Assembly: GCA_017418585.1 (NCBI GenBank) | Contig: JAFONG010000066.1 | Location: 1-8,068 of the forward strand | Length of the DNA: 8,068 nucleotides | Source: Erysipelotrichaceae bacterium | GTDB lineage: Bacteria > Bacillota_I > Bacilli_A > Erysipelotrichales > Erysipelotrichaceae | Direction of reading: 5' to 3' | Shown here: positions 1 to 5,834 of the stretch, piece after piece | Layout of the letters: each line of letters starts with the position of its first letter | Numbering within the stretch: position 1 is the first letter of the stretch | The notes under the pieces: model-generated | Seen by the model: only the letters and a program-made list of their open reading frames with translations | What the model was told of the DNA's origin: nothing | Database searches by the model: none | Position numbers and translations under genes: made by a program

Positions 1-17
1 AAGATACGGTTTTTCTT

Positions 18-371
18 TTACAGTTTCTTGATAGCCTCGAATGTCTCGTCCGAAATGACGTGTTCGATGCGGCAGGCGTCTTCTTCCGCCGTTTCCGGAG
101 ATACGCCGATACGGACAAAGAAATCGGTCAGCTGACGGTGTTTCTCATAGATCCCTTCGGCGATCCTGAGTCCTTTCTCCGTCAGGCTGATATTTCCGTT
201 CACGTCAATACTGACATAACCTTCGTGACTCAGGTTCTTCATTGCCCGGGATACGGAAGGCTTGGAAAAGTTCATGTACCTGCTGATATCGATAGCCCGG
301 ACGTTTTTATTCTTTAATGAAAGAATATGGATGGTTTCCATATACATTTCGGCGGATTCCTGAATTGTCAT
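18..371 (-). CDS. Short DtxR/MntR-family metal-dependent transcriptional repressor
   Basis: A 117-residue winged-helix regulator of the iron/manganese-dependent repressor family, which binds DNA as a dimer when loaded with Fe(II) or Mn(II). The helix-turn-helix covers about residues 24-50 (recognition helix about 36-47), the wing about 52-65, and a short dimerisation/metal domain runs from about 68 to the end. Likely ligands are M9, E12, H78, C100, E103 and H104. M9, C100, E103 and H104 match the DtxR primary site, while E12 and H78 also match MntR ligands. There is no C-terminal SH3-like domain (DtxR is about 226 residues, MntR about 142), so this is a short form. The ATG at 371 is preceded by AGAGG at 380-384. 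It diverges from the feo operon, whose promoter holds two palindromes that are its probable targets (inference). Iron is the likely co-repressor, from the feo context and the cysteine ligand. Confidence 0.93.
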   Translation of the reverse strand: MTIQESAEMYMETIHILSLKNKNVRAIDISRYMNFSKPSVSRAMKNLSHEGYVSIDVNGNISLTEKGLRIAEGIYEKHRQLTDFFVRIGVSPETAEEDACRIEHVISDETFEAIKKL

Positions 372-379
372 AAGTAATA

Positions 380-396
380 CCTCTGTCTATATTATA
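380..396 (-). promoter_or_regulatory. Probable -10 box and ribosome binding site of the DtxR-like repressor gene
   Basis: On the minus strand a perfect TATAAT occupies 391-396, and AGAGG at 380-384 lies about 8 bases before the ATG at 371. No convincing -35 is seen 16-18 bases upstream (CTCTTG at 414-419 is weak). The implied transcript start is close to the ribosome binding site, so the leader would be very short. The feo operator at 439-454 lies about 45 bases upstream of this -10, so repressor bound there might also affect its own gene (inference). Confidence 0.45.
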
Positions 397-431
397 ATCC
401 AAATGCACAAACGCAAGAGATAAATAAGTTC

Positions 432-460
432 TTGACATGTTAGCAATTGCTAACTAAAAT
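432..460 (+). promoter_or_regulatory. feo operon promoter (TTGACA-N17-TAAAAT)
   Basis: A perfect -35 box TTGACA at 432-437 is separated by exactly 17 bases from TAAAAT at 455-460. Transcription should start near 467, giving a leader of about 32 bases before the first ATG at 499. The whole 16-bp palindrome at 439-454 fits inside the spacer, so a repressor bound there would directly block RNA polymerase. Confidence 0.85.
439..454. promoter_or_regulatory. Operator 1: perfect 16-bp palindrome in the feo promoter spacer
   Basis: GTTAGCAATTGCTAAC reads the same on both strands. It lies exactly between the -35 and -10 boxes. The GTTAG/CTAAC half sites resemble those of DtxR/IdeR iron boxes (which contain GTTAG and CTAAC arms), although the arm spacing here is 6 bases. 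With a DtxR-family gene divergently placed next door, this is the probable repressor site. Assignment of the protein to the site is inference. Confidence 0.8.
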
Positions 461-468
461 GATAATGA

Positions 469-484
469 GTTAGTTGATGCTAAC
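469..484. promoter_or_regulatory. Operator 2: second GTTAG-N6-CTAAC box in the feo leader
   Basis: GTTAGTTGATGCTAAC has the same arms and the same 6-base gap as operator 1, but its core is not symmetric. The two centres are 30 bp apart, close to three helical turns, so two dimers could sit on the same DNA face. The box begins just after the expected transcript start and ends 1 base before the AGGAGG at 486-491. In RNA the arms could also form a small 5-bp hairpin next to the ribosome binding site. That alternative is weak because the stem is short. Confidence 0.65.
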
Positions 485-498
485 CAGGAGGCTTTGTT

Positions 499-711
499 AT
501 GTTGCCACTTACTTATGCGAATGTGAATGAAATGAATGTGATCAGAAAAGTCGGAGGGAATCCGGAAATCAAGAAGCATCTTGAAGACATGGGTTTTGTA
601 ACCGGCGCTGTAGTTACTGTTGTTTCGGCAATCAGCGGCAATCTGATCGTCAATGTCAAAGACAGCAAGGTGGCTCTGGACAAACAGCTTGCCGGGAAGA
701 TCATGATTTAG
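499..711 (+). CDS. feoA: FeoA family protein (first copy)
   Basis: A 70-residue FeoA: a small SH3-like cytosolic beta-barrel protein that supports the FeoB ferrous iron transporter, by an interaction whose exact role is debated. The family pattern is visible: a helix ending in the LEDMGF signature (about residues 28-33), a turn into the strand TGAVVTVV, then the NLIVNVKDSKVALDKQLAGKI strand-helix ending typical of FeoA. It is somewhat divergent: the usual GDP-I-V-V-G-Y loop is reduced to SGNLIVNVKDS. The start is set by AGGAGG at 486-491, 7 bases before the ATG. It is the first gene of the operon, and its TAG stop lies inside the ribosome binding site of the next feoA (710-715). Its sequence differs clearly from the second copy, so this is not a recent duplication. 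Confidence 0.92.
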   Translation: MLPLTYANVNEMNVIRKVGGNPEIKKHLEDMGFVTGAVVTVVSAISGNLIVNVKDSKVALDKQLAGKIMI

Positions 712-721
712 GAGGCTGAGA

Positions 722-958
722 ATGAAGACATTAAGAGATGTAGCGATCGGGGATACCTGTGTTGTGAAAAAACTCCACGGAGAAGGTGCGGTAAAGCGCA
801 GGATCATGGATATGGGCGTTACCAAGAACGTCGAAGTGTATGTACGTAAGGTTGCTCCTTTAGGAGATCCGATCGAAGTAACGGTCAGAGGATATGAACT
901 TTCGATCCGTAAGGCCGATGCGGAAATGGTAGAAGTCGTGGAAGAAAAAGAGGGATAG
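722..958 (+). CDS. feoA: FeoA family protein (second copy)
   Basis: A 78-residue FeoA of more canonical form than the preceding one. It starts with the usual TLRDVAIGDTCVV strand, followed by a helix with RRIMDMGVTKN (about residues 26-36) and the classic GDPIEVTVRGYELSIRKADAEMV segment (about 48-70). The last residues are acidic (EVVEEKEG). The ribosome binding site AGGAGG at 710-715 overlaps the stop of the first feoA and lies 6 bases before this ATG. Only 3 bases separate its stop from feoB, so the three genes are almost certainly co-transcribed and translationally linked. By family knowledge it is a cytosolic accessory to FeoB. Having two FeoA proteins could mean a mixed complex or separate regulatory roles, which the sequence cannot settle. 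Confidence 0.95.
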   Translation: MKTLRDVAIGDTCVVKKLHGEGAVKRRIMDMGVTKNVEVYVRKVAPLGDPIEVTVRGYELSIRKADAEMVEVVEEKEG

Positions 959-961
959 AAA

Positions 962-3127
962 ATGAGTATAAGAATAGCTTTAGCCGGCAATCCGAACAGC
1001 GGCAAGACGACGCTGTTTAACGCTTTGACCGGTTCGAACCAGTTTGTCGGAAACTGGCCGGGTGTTACTGTTGAGAAGAAAGAAGGAAAGCTGAAAGGAT
1101 ACGAGGATGTCATCGTTACCGACCTTCCGGGTATTTATTCGCTTTCTCCTTATACGCTGGAAGAAGTCGTTGCCAGAGAGTATCTGATTACGGAAAGACC
1201 GGATGCGATCTTGAACATCGTTGACGGTACGAACCTGGAAAGAAACCTCTATCTGACGACTCAGTTGACTGAACTTGGCATTCCGGTCGTCGTCGCCATC
1301 AACATGCTTGATCTGCTGGAAAAGAACGACATCAGGATCGATCTGGACATGCTGTCGAAAGAAATGGGTGTTCCGTTTGTTTCCATTTCCGCTTTGAAGG
1401 GAAGCAATGTGGATAAAGCTGCAGCGGCAGCCGTAGAGGCAGCCAGAAACGGCAAGACCATCCCGATGCATACCTTCTCCGGTTCTGTCGAGCACGCTCT
1501 GGCGCACATTGAAGAAGCCTGTGTACACGGTCTTCCTGAAGAGCAGCAGAGGTGGTACTCCATCAAACTGTTTGAAAGAGATCCGAAGGTCCTTGAAGAT
1601 CTTAAGATAAGCAATGATACTCTGGCTCACATCGAGAAGGATATCAAGGCTGTTGAAGAAGAAATGGATGATGATGCCGAAAGCATTATCACAAACGAAA
1701 GATATGTCTATATCGGTAACCTGTTAAAGGGAATCTACAAGAAGAAGAATGCCGGAGATCTCTCCGTATCCGACAGGATCGACAAGATCGTAACAAGCCG
1801 TATTCTGGGTCTGCCGATCTTCGGTCTGATCATGTTCGGTGTCTACTGGCTGGCAATGGGTCCGTTTGGAACCTTCCTGACAGACTGGACAAACGATGCA
1901 TTTGCCGGAGAATTCATGGAAGGCGGAGCAGCGGCTCTGCTGGAAGGCTGGGGCGTAGCTCCTTGGCTGGTATCTCTGGTTGCCGACGGCATCGTTCACG
2001 GTGTCGGAGCCGTTCTGGGCTTTGTACCGCAGATGATCGTTCTCTTCCTGATGCTGTGCATTCTGGAAGATGTCGGATACATGGCGCGTGTCGCCTTTGT
2101 CATGGACCGTATTTTCCGTAAATTCGGACTATCCGGTAAATCCTTTATTCCTATGCTGATCGGATCGGGCTGCGGCGTTCCTGGTGTCATGGCTACCAGA
2201 ACGATTGAAAATGAACGTGACCGCCGTATGACGATCATGACGACCTGTTTCATTCCTTGCGGAGCGAAACTGCCGATCATCGCTTTGATTGCCGGTGCTG
2301 TCTTCAACAAGGCCTGGTGGGTATCACCTTGCGCCTACTTCATCGGCGTGGCTGCCATCGTCATTTCCGGTATCATGCTGAAGAAAACGAAGATGTTTGC
2401 GGGAGATCCTGCTCCGTTTGTCATGGAACTCCCTGCCTACCATGTTCCTTCATTGACCAATGTATTAAGAGGAACCTGGGAAAGAGGCTGGAGCTTCATC
2501 AAGCGTGCCGGTACGGTTATCGTATTGTCTTCTGTTGTCATCTGGATCTTGAATTCGCTGTCGTTTGAAGGCGGATTCCACTATCTGGGTGAAGACGGGG
2601 AAGGTGCTTCGATACTGGAAAACATCGGTTCGCTGTTTGCCTGGATCTTTGCGCCGCTTGGTTTCGGTACATGGCAGGCAACGGTAGCTACTGTGCTGGG
2701 TCTGGTTGCCAAGGAAGATGTTGTCGGAACGATCGGTACGCTGATCGCCATGGAAGATCTGCCTGATCTGGTAGAAGAAGGAGAAGAGATCATGGGTGTT
2801 CTGGATGTCTTCTTCAAGGGTTCATCCGTGGCCGCATTCTCATTCATGGTATTCAACCTCCTATGCGCGCCGTGTTTCGCGGCAATGGGTGCAATCAAGC
2901 GTGAGATGAACAACGCCAAATGGACAGCCTTTGCGATCGGCTACATGTGCGTATTTGCCTATGCGGTAGCATTGTGCATCTATCAGATCGGTTCAGCAAT
3001 CAACGGTCAGGTCAATGTTCTGGGTCTGGCTGCAGCGGCTGCGATCATCTGCTTCGTCGGATACATGCTGTTCTTCAAGAAGTATGAAGAAGCAGAAATG
3101 CTGACGCAGAAAGTCAAAGTCAAATAG
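962..3127 (+). CDS. feoB: FeoB ferrous iron transporter, GTPase-containing membrane protein
   Basis: A full-length FeoB (721 residues) that moves Fe(II) across the cytoplasmic membrane. The N-terminal G domain has all motifs: G1 GNPNSGKT (9-16), switch threonine T36 within NWPGVT, G3 DLPG (54-57), G4 NMLD (114-117) and G5 SALKG (143-147). A helical GDI-like linker spans about 165-265. Membrane segments begin near 281. The two Gate-type halves carry the conserved cysteines and signatures: GCGVP (403-407), PCGAKLP (432-438), ELPAYHVPS (489-497), AKEDVVGTIG (583-592) and CAPC (635-638). A final membrane segment is followed by a short charged tail. The start ATG has GAGGG at 950-954, 7 bases upstream. 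It sits 3 bases after feoA2 and just before the gene for a cysteine-rich mini-protein. No motif is missing and there is no frameshift, so it should be active. Confidence 0.98.
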   Translation: MSIRIALAGNPNSGKTTLFNALTGSNQFVGNWPGVTVEKKEGKLKGYEDVIVTDLPGIYSLSPYTLEEVVAREYLITERPDAILNIVDGTNLERNLYLTTQLTELGIPVVVAINMLDLLEKNDIRIDLDMLSKEMGVPFVSISALKGSNVDKAAAAAVEAARNGKTIPMHTFSGSVEHALAHIEEACVHGLPEEQQRWYSIKLFERDPKVLEDLKISNDTLAHIEKDIKAVEEEMDDDAESIITNERYVYIGNLLKGIYKKKNAGDLSVSDRIDKIVTSRILGLPIFGLIMFGVYWLAMGPFGTFLTDWTNDAFAGEFMEGGAAALLEGWGVAPWLVSLVADGIVHGVGAVLGFVPQMIVLFLMLCILEDVGYMARVAFVMDRIFRKFGLSGKSFIPMLIGSGCGVPGVMATRTIENERDRRMTIMTTCFIPCGAKLPIIALIAGAVFNKAWWVSPCAYFIGVAAIVISGIMLKKTKMFAGDPAPFVMELPAYHVPSLTNVLRGTWERGWSFIKRAGTVIVLSSVVIWILNSLSFEGGFHYLGEDGEGASILENIGSLFAWIFAPLGFGTWQATVATVLGLVAKEDVVGTIGTLIAMEDLPDLVEEGEEIMGVLDVFFKGSSVAAFSFMVFNLLCAPCFAAMGAIKREMNNAKWTAFAIGYMCVFAYAVALCIYQIGSAINGQVNVLGLAAAAAIICFVGYMLFFKKYEEAEMLTQKVKVK

Positions 3128-3144
3128 TCAGGATGGAAGTATCT

Positions 3145-3312
3145 ATGATAAACTTTGCGGATATCATAGTTCTGGCCTTGGTTGTTGCCTTGCTGTGCGT
3201 ATGCGTCAGGAACGTCTTTCCCGGAAAGAAAACGGGGTGTTCCTCGTGCTGCGGAAACTGCGCTTCCTGCAGCATGTGCATGCATATGTCTGAATTAAGA
3301 AAAATGAAATAG
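3145..3312 (+). CDS. FeoB-associated cysteine-rich membrane mini-protein
   Basis: A 55-residue protein that recalls the FeoB-associated Cys-rich membrane family (Pfam FeoB_associated, once mislabelled as virus attachment protein p12). I read it from the sequence: MINFADIIV, a single membrane helix over about residues 5-21, a short basic stretch (R22 to K29), then a cluster C32, C35, C36, C39, C42, C45 and H47 spaced as repeated C-x2-C. Two more cysteines, C18 and C20, lie in the membrane helix. Such a cluster could bind Fe(II) or another soft metal at the membrane face next to FeoB; that role is inferred from context and is not established. The chosen ATG at 3145 has a purine-rich GGATGGAAG (3131-3139) before it. 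An in-frame ATG at 3133 would add four residues but has almost no room for a ribosome binding site. It is the last gene of the feo operon, 17 bases after feoB and directly before the terminator. Confidence 0.87.
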   Translation: MINFADIIVLALVVALLCVCVRNVFPGKKTGCSSCCGNCASCSMCMHMSELRKMK

Positions 3313-3339
3313 AAGGGCATTCGCTGCCCTTCTTTTTTT
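3311..3339 (+). terminator. Rho-independent terminator of the feo operon
   Basis: AGAAGGGCA (3311-3319) pairs perfectly with TGCCCTTCT (3325-3333) around a TTCGC loop, followed by a run of six more T. The stem starts inside the stop codon of the cysteine-rich mini-protein, which places that gene inside the feo transcript. Confidence 0.93.
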
Positions 3340-3386
3340 ATGAAAGGAAAGATTTACGTTTTTTAACTATACGGGTACCCTTTCTA

Positions 3387-3395
3387 TGTTATTAT
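3387..3395 (+). promoter_or_regulatory. Possible extended -10 promoter for the second winged-helix gene
   Basis: TGT at 3387-3389 followed by TATTAT at 3390-3395 fits an extended -10 element with one mismatch to TATAAT. There is no good -35 at 15-19 bases upstream. A perfect 8-bp palindrome, GGGTACCC, lies at 3373-3380, just upstream, and could be an operator. The interval has no GTTAG-N6-CTAAC box, so this gene does not appear to share the feo operator. The ribosome binding site before the ATG at 3431 is poor: GGAG at 3410-3413 is about 17 bases away. Confidence 0.35.
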
Positions 3396-3430
3396 GGTTT
3401 TAATGGAACGGAGTATATGGTAGATAGTAT

Positions 3431-3751
3431 ATGAAATTAACGGCAAATCAGATCAGATATCTTCTAGTCATCAAACAGCTGAATGAAGAAAAACACATTG
3501 TGAAAAGCGTGGATATCGCGAATATTTTCGGCTACAGCAGAGCCAGTGTCCACAAGATGCTGGTATGTCTGAGAAGGCTGGGATGTGTGGAAAAGGGGAG
3601 GCACTGTTCCGTCAATCTGACCCTAAATGGAGCGAAGATGGCGAAGTGCTGTCAGAAGGATTACGATCAGCTTACGGAAGTGCTGAAACCGCTGGTCAAG
3701 ATCGATGAATCCTATTCTCTTGCCATCTGCAATCTGATTGAAAAGATGTAA
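3431..3751 (+). CDS. Small winged-helix protein, DtxR-like but with degenerate metal site and six cysteines
   Basis: A 106-residue protein that aligns without gaps to the DtxR-like repressor at 18-371. Shared positions include Y10, I14, D28, I29, S36, S39, V40, L47, G51, L63, T64, G67, L81, T82, E93 and C100. The helix-turn-helix is at about 25-50, with recognition helix SRASVHKMLVCL (36-47) and a wing about 52-65. It is a probable DNA-binding regulator, dimeric by analogy. The metal ligands are mostly lost: M9 is R9, E12 is L12, H78 is Y78, E103 is I103 and H104 is E104; only C100 remains. It instead has cysteines at 46, 52, 59, 73, 74 and 100. It may sense something other than Fe(II), for example thiol redox state or another metal, or be constitutive; this is inference. 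It is a single-gene unit between two terminators. The start is fixed by an in-frame stop 4 bases upstream, though its ribosome binding site is weak. Confidence 0.88.
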   Translation: MKLTANQIRYLLVIKQLNEEKHIVKSVDIANIFGYSRASVHKMLVCLRRLGCVEKGRHCSVNLTLNGAKMAKCCQKDYDQLTEVLKPLVKIDESYSLAICNLIEKM

Positions 3752-3754
3752 CAG

Positions 3755-3785
3755 AAAGACCCTTTGAGAAAGGGTCTTTTGTTTT
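3755..3785 (+). terminator. Rho-independent terminator after the second winged-helix gene
   Basis: AAAGACCCTTT (3755-3765) pairs over 11 bases with AAAGGGTCTTT (3769-3779) around a GAG loop, followed by TGTTTT. It begins 3 bases after the TAA stop. It separates this gene from the hydrolase gene downstream. Confidence 0.9.
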
Positions 3786-3801
3786 GTCTGAAATGAAAAT
3801 A

Positions 3802-3841
3802 TGGTTTAATAGAATTAAAGAAACAGAAACACAATCAGAGG
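3802..3841 (+). promoter_or_regulatory. Probable promoter and ribosome binding site of the hydrolase/membrane gene
   Basis: TGG at 3802-3804 with TTTAAT at 3805-3810 forms an extended -10 element. TTGTCT at 3784-3789 could be a -35 at a short 15-base spacing. AGAGG at 3837-3841 lies 8 bases before the ATG at 3850. Transcription would start near 3817, so the ATG at 3784 in the same frame lies upstream of the transcript and is not used. These two facts decide the start of the gene. Confidence 0.55.
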
Positions 3842-3849
3842 TAAACACA

Positions 3850-5799
3850 ATGAAAAAAGGAAAATCTTTTATTCTATTTCTTGTTCTGCTGCTGGCTGCT
3901 AGCGGATGTATGTTTGCTGCCGACAGGATACAGAAAGATAACGGGAAGATAGAAGTTTCCGAAGGACAGATCCCTTATGGGAACGATTATCTGACCTACA
4001 AGCTCTATGTTCCAAAGGACGCTTCCGCCACAAACAAGGTCCCTGCGGTTCTATTGCTGCACGGCTATCAGAACGACCACGAGACCTGCGCCGCCTATGC
4101 GATCGAACTGGCGAGAAGAGGAGCTGCCGTCTTATGTCTTGACGAGTATGGACATGGCGCATCGACTGCCGGTCTGATCGAAAGAGGATATGTCAATCAC
4201 AAGGTATCGGTCAACTACGGCAATGATTCCGAAAAGGACGGAACCTATTCGCCGATCAAGGGAAGTCTGCGTTACCGCCTGCTGATGAACTTCTCCAATC
4301 TTTCGTTCTTTAACGATCATTATTCCAAGGACAGCGACGGAAACAGCATCACTGACTCCTCCTGCGGCGGATCGCTGGCCTATGAGTATCTATCAAAACT
4401 TCCGTATGTAGACAGCAAAAGAATGGCTGTCAGCGGACACTCCATGGGAACCTGGTCCAGCTGGAGCGTTGCCGCCGATTATGCCGGAAAGGATATTGCA
4501 CCGAAAGCCATCGTACTGCAGTGCGGCGAGCTGTTCAGGGATTCCGTATACGATACAGGAAAGATTTCTTTCAACAACGTTCTTCTGCTGCAGGCCAAAT
4601 ACGACGAGTTCTCCTATTTCCGCGATTATCAGCGTACGGTTTCCGATGAACTGCTCAAGACGCCGCTTCGTTATGAATTCCTCGGGACTACTGCCGCGAA
4701 TGCCGCCTGGAACAAGACTTTCGGCAGTTTCAGTGACGGAACCGCGAGAAGAATGGAACTGCTGTATACCAATCACCGTCTGACGACGCACAACAGAAAA
4801 GGTCTGGCAGTGGCTCTGGAATGGTTCGACAATGCCATCGATCTGCCTAAGGACATCGCCTATACAAACATCACCGCCATCAACAAGGAATACCTGGTGC
4901 TGGCGGCAATGCTTCTAATACTGTTCGCGATGTTCCCGCTGATGGATATTCTGCTGGCCTTGCCGGTATTAAGCGGCGCAGTACAGGAACTTCCATCCGA
5001 TACGACCATGGCCAGAGGTTTCTCCAGGATCAAAGGGGCCTTGCTGACGATCCTGCTTTCGGGAGCTTCCTTCCCGTTCATGACTCAGCTGGGACATGCT
5101 TTGCTTCCGCTGCCTGAGAAGATCTTCAGAATGACCGTTGGTAACGGCTTCCTGGGCTGGTATCTACTGCTGATCATTATCATGGTCATTACCAACATCA
5201 TCAAAGCCGTCAAAAACAATGAAAAGGGTATCTCCGAAGATCCGTTCAATCTTGGAGCCTTCCTGAGTTCCCTGATCGTAGCGGTGATCATGGTCGGCTT
5301 TGTCTATCTTGTAAACATGCTGTATTACAGGCTCTTTGATCTGGATCTGCGTTTCATCTGGCCTTTCTTCAGAGAATTCAACAGCATCAGGATCTTCCAG
5401 TTCCTGGTTTATCTGCCGTTCTTTGCGATCTTCTACCTGCTGAACAACTCCAAGATCATGAAAGACATGCGGGTCAGATCTACCTATAGAAAGGGTTTCT
5501 TTGCCTTTTTGGCCAACTGGCTGCACAACTTCATCCTGATGGCCGGAGGCGTGATCCTGATCGTCTTGCTGGAATACATTCCGTTCTTCATGGAGATCGG
5601 TCCGGGTGCGGATGTCTTCTTCGGATCGACCTTCGGAGGACCGTTCATGTCGATCCTGATCCTGTTTGTACCGCAGGTCCTGTTCTTCTCGATTCTGTGC
5701 ACCTACTGCTACCGCAAAACCGGCAAAGCCTATACCGGAGCCCTGGTTGCCGCGATGCTGGCATGCTGGATCGTGACCGGAGGTTCGTCTTTCCTGTAA
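3850..5799 (+). CDS. Secreted-side alpha/beta hydrolase fused to a polytopic membrane domain
   Basis: A 649-residue protein. The N-terminus is a signal sequence or anchor (KK, then a hydrophobic stretch over 6-19) ending in ASGC at 17-20, which resembles a lipoprotein cleavage site; an FAA|D signal peptidase I site at 22-25 is the alternative. Residues about 34-330 form an alpha/beta hydrolase: HG at 71-72 (oxyanion region), DEYGHG at 98-103, nucleophile elbow GHSMG with S198, likely acid D252, and likely histidine H314 (or H309). After about residue 345 come some eight hydrophobic segments to the C-terminus, the last around YTGALVAAMLACWIVTGG. The hydrolase would thus face outside and act on a lipid, ester or peptide substrate that I cannot name. 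Start chosen at 3850 from AGAGG and promoter position; an in-frame ATG at 3784 would add 22 polar residues before the signal. It is a single-gene unit between terminators. No link to iron is visible. Confidence 0.88.
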   Translation: MKKGKSFILFLVLLLAASGCMFAADRIQKDNGKIEVSEGQIPYGNDYLTYKLYVPKDASATNKVPAVLLLHGYQNDHETCAAYAIELARRGAAVLCLDEYGHGASTAGLIERGYVNHKVSVNYGNDSEKDGTYSPIKGSLRYRLLMNFSNLSFFNDHYSKDSDGNSITDSSCGGSLAYEYLSKLPYVDSKRMAVSGHSMGTWSSWSVAADYAGKDIAPKAIVLQCGELFRDSVYDTGKISFNNVLLLQAKYDEFSYFRDYQRTVSDELLKTPLRYEFLGTTAANAAWNKTFGSFSDGTARRMELLYTNHRLTTHNRKGLAVALEWFDNAIDLPKDIAYTNITAINKEYLVLAAMLLILFAMFPLMDILLALPVLSGAVQELPSDTTMARGFSRIKGALLTILLSGASFPFMTQLGHALLPLPEKIFRMTVGNGFLGWYLLLIIIMVITNIIKAVKNNEKGISEDPFNLGAFLSSLIVAVIMVGFVYLVNMLYYRLFDLDLRFIWPFFREFNSIRIFQFLVYLPFFAIFYLLNNSKIMKDMRVRSTYRKGFFAFLANWLHNFILMAGGVILIVLLEYIPFFMEIGPGADVFFGSTFGGPFMSILILFVPQVLFFSILCTYCYRKTGKAYTGALVAAMLACWIVTGGSSFL

Positions 5800-5806
5800 G
5801 CACAAT

Positions 5807-5831
5807 AAAAGCCGTCTGATGACGGCTTTTT
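5807..5831. terminator. Bidirectional terminator between convergent genes
   Basis: AAAAGCCGTC (5807-5816) pairs perfectly with GACGGCTTTT (5821-5830) around TGAT. On the plus strand a T run follows, and on the minus strand the four A give a U run. It lies 7 bases after the hydrolase stop and 4 bases before the stop of the minus-strand gene, so it serves both. Confidence 0.92.
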
Positions 5832-5834
5832 CTT

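Noticed and set aside
1..17. Possible end of a terminator at the window edge (ATACGG followed by T-rich sequence)
   Set aside because: The other arm would lie outside the window, so the hairpin cannot be shown.
461..472. Possible Fur box in the feo leader
   Set aside because: Only one GATAAT hexamer is present; the adjacent hexamers do not fit, and the GTTAG-N6-CTAAC boxes explain the region better.
980..1630. Antisense open frame (216 codons) opposite feoB
   Set aside because: It fully overlaps the FeoB GTPase domain, which has every expected motif; a shadow frame.
3133..3144. Alternative ATG at 3133 for the cysteine-rich mini-protein
   Set aside because: In frame, but it lies only 5 bases after the feoB stop with a poor ribosome binding site; 3145 has a purine-rich site at a workable distance. 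It cannot be fully excluded.
3784..3849. Upstream in-frame ATG that would lengthen the hydrolase by 22 residues
   Set aside because: It lies in the tail of the preceding terminator, upstream of the probable promoter, has no ribosome binding site, and would put polar residues before the signal segment.
5164..5805. Long antisense open frame (213 codons) opposite the hydrolase membrane domain
   Set aside because: It is rich in charged residues with no recognisable domain, has no ribosome binding site, and overlaps a well-supported gene: a codon-bias shadow.
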